Source: Weeksellaceae bacterium
GTDB lineage: Bacteria; Bacteroidota; Bacteroidia; Flavobacteriales; Weeksellaceae
DNA: 6,735 nucleotides
Direction of reading: 5' to 3'
NCBI GenBank assembly: GCA_022701475.1
Contig: JAKOOI010000551.1
Span: forward strand, 1-6,735
This document shows positions 5,983 to 6,735 of this stretch, piece by piece; the first letter of the stretch is position 1; every line of letters starts with the position of its first letter. A program made the position numbers and the translations under genes. The notes beneath the pieces are model-generated. The model saw only the letters and a list, made by a program, of their open reading frames with translations, was not told where the DNA came from and ran no database searches.

Positions 5983-6735
5983 ATGACCAACAACTACCCT
6001 CCTAAACCCATTGATAAGATTGTACAGCCGGTTCAGCGGTTCATCCGACAGGAAAAATCGGGAGGCTTGCTTCTTGGGATCAGTGTACTGATGGCACTGG
6101 TGCTGGCCAACACGCCGCTATCCCACGCTTATCACGCTTTCCTGGAACAGACTTTCGGATTCCGGTGGAACGGGGAAATGTACTTTGAGTATTCCGTCCA
6201 CCACTGGATCAATGACGGCCTGATGTCTGTTTTTTTCTTTGTTGTCGGACTGGAACTGAAGCGTGAAATTGTCGGCGGCGAGCTGTCACAGCCCCGGAAA
6301 GCGCTGCTTCCTATTGTGGCGGCCATCGGCGGGATGCTGATGCCGGCGGTCATCTACCTCATCTTCAATCCGTCCGGGGAAGCACAACATGGCTGGGGAA
6401 TCCCGATGGCTACCGATATTGCCTTTGCCTTAGGCGTGCTCTTCTTATTGGGAAAGAAAATCCCGATGGCCCTGAAGGTATTCCTTACGGCGCTGGCCAT
6501 TGTGGATGACCTCGGAGCGGTGCTTGTGATTGCCTTTTTCTATACCTCCCAGATCGAGCTGACCTATCTGCTGACCGGTCTTTCCCTGCTTGCTGTGATG
6601 TATGCCGGAAACAAGCTGGGCGTACGCTCGGTTTTGTTTTATGCCGTACTGGGAATCGGCGGGGTATGGACCTGTTTCCTGCTGTCGGGCGTACATGCCA
6701 CGATTGCCGCCGTACTGGCAGCCTTCACCATTCCG
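5983..6735 (+). CDS. nhaA: Na+/H+ antiporter NhaA, C-terminus cut by window edge
   Basis: Inner-membrane antiporter that exports Na+ in exchange for H+ for pH and salt homeostasis. The visible 251 residues are highly hydrophobic and carry the NhaA signatures in order: FFFVVGLELKRE (84-95, containing the pH-sensor-type E91, R94 and E95), ATDIAFALGVL (143-153) with D145, and AIVDDLGAV (172-180) with the ion-binding pair D175-D176. The 30-residue step from D145 to D175 equals that between D133 and D163 in E. coli NhaA. The sequence stops after SGVHATIAAV, leaving about a third of the usual 380-400 residues, including the late lysine, beyond the window. ATG also occurs at 5980, in frame. I prefer 5983 because AAGGA at 5974-5978 is then 4 bases away rather than 1. 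The operator palindrome is absent from its upstream region, so membership of the glycoside regulon is not supported. Confidence 0.95.
   Translation, partial: MTNNYPPKPIDKIVQPVQRFIRQEKSGGLLLGISVLMALVLANTPLSHAYHAFLEQTFGFRWNGEMYFEYSVHHWINDGLMSVFFFVVGLELKREIVGGELSQPRKALLPIVAAIGGMLMPAVIYLIFNPSGEAQHGWGIPMATDIAFALGVLFLLGKKIPMALKVFLTALAIVDDLGAVLVIAFFYTSQIELTYLLTGLSLLAVMYAGNKLGVRSVLFYAVLGIGGVWTCFLLSGVHATIAAVLAAFTIP

Overview
The window looks like chromosomal DNA from a Bacteroidota bacterium, most likely Flavobacteriia of the Chryseobacterium type. The evidence is the TonB-dependent receptor and glycosidase protein style, signal peptides that end just before Gln, A-rich leaders mostly without Shine-Dalgarno sites, and promoter words fitting the Bacteroidota TTG/TTTG...TAnnTTTG pattern. 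The genus is a guess; coding G+C looks rather high for many Chryseobacterium.

Layout: (1) 1-2181, minus strand: a secreted family 3 glycoside hydrolase, cut by the left edge near its C-terminus. (2) 2192-4459, minus strand: an intact 755-residue TonB-dependent outer-membrane receptor, 10 bp upstream of the hydrolase and clearly in one operon with it. (3) 4460-5036: a divergent regulatory region with a GC-rich, hairpin-rich leader in front of the receptor, promoter candidates in both directions, and two copies of one 21-bp palindrome. (4) 5037-5789, plus strand: a regulator with a degenerate Nudix domain joined to a winged-helix domain (NrtR/AraR-like). (5) 5790-5982: a short spacer with small repeats and a promoter-like word. 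(6) 5983-6735, plus strand: the Na+/H+ antiporter NhaA, cut by the right edge.

How it may work: the receptor would bring a glycoside or oligosaccharide across the outer membrane and the exported GH3 enzyme would release sugars from it. The divergent Nudix-type protein would sense a sugar or metabolite and control the pair through the palindromes ATTG-N-TTC-N5-GAA-N-CAAT at 4772-4792 and 4906-4926. The first copy covers the expected receptor transcription start, as a repressor site would. No SusD-like gene is present in the window, so this is not a classical SusCD locus as far as can be seen. nhaA is probably an independent housekeeping gene. The paired operators are the most specific new observation; the protein families themselves are known.
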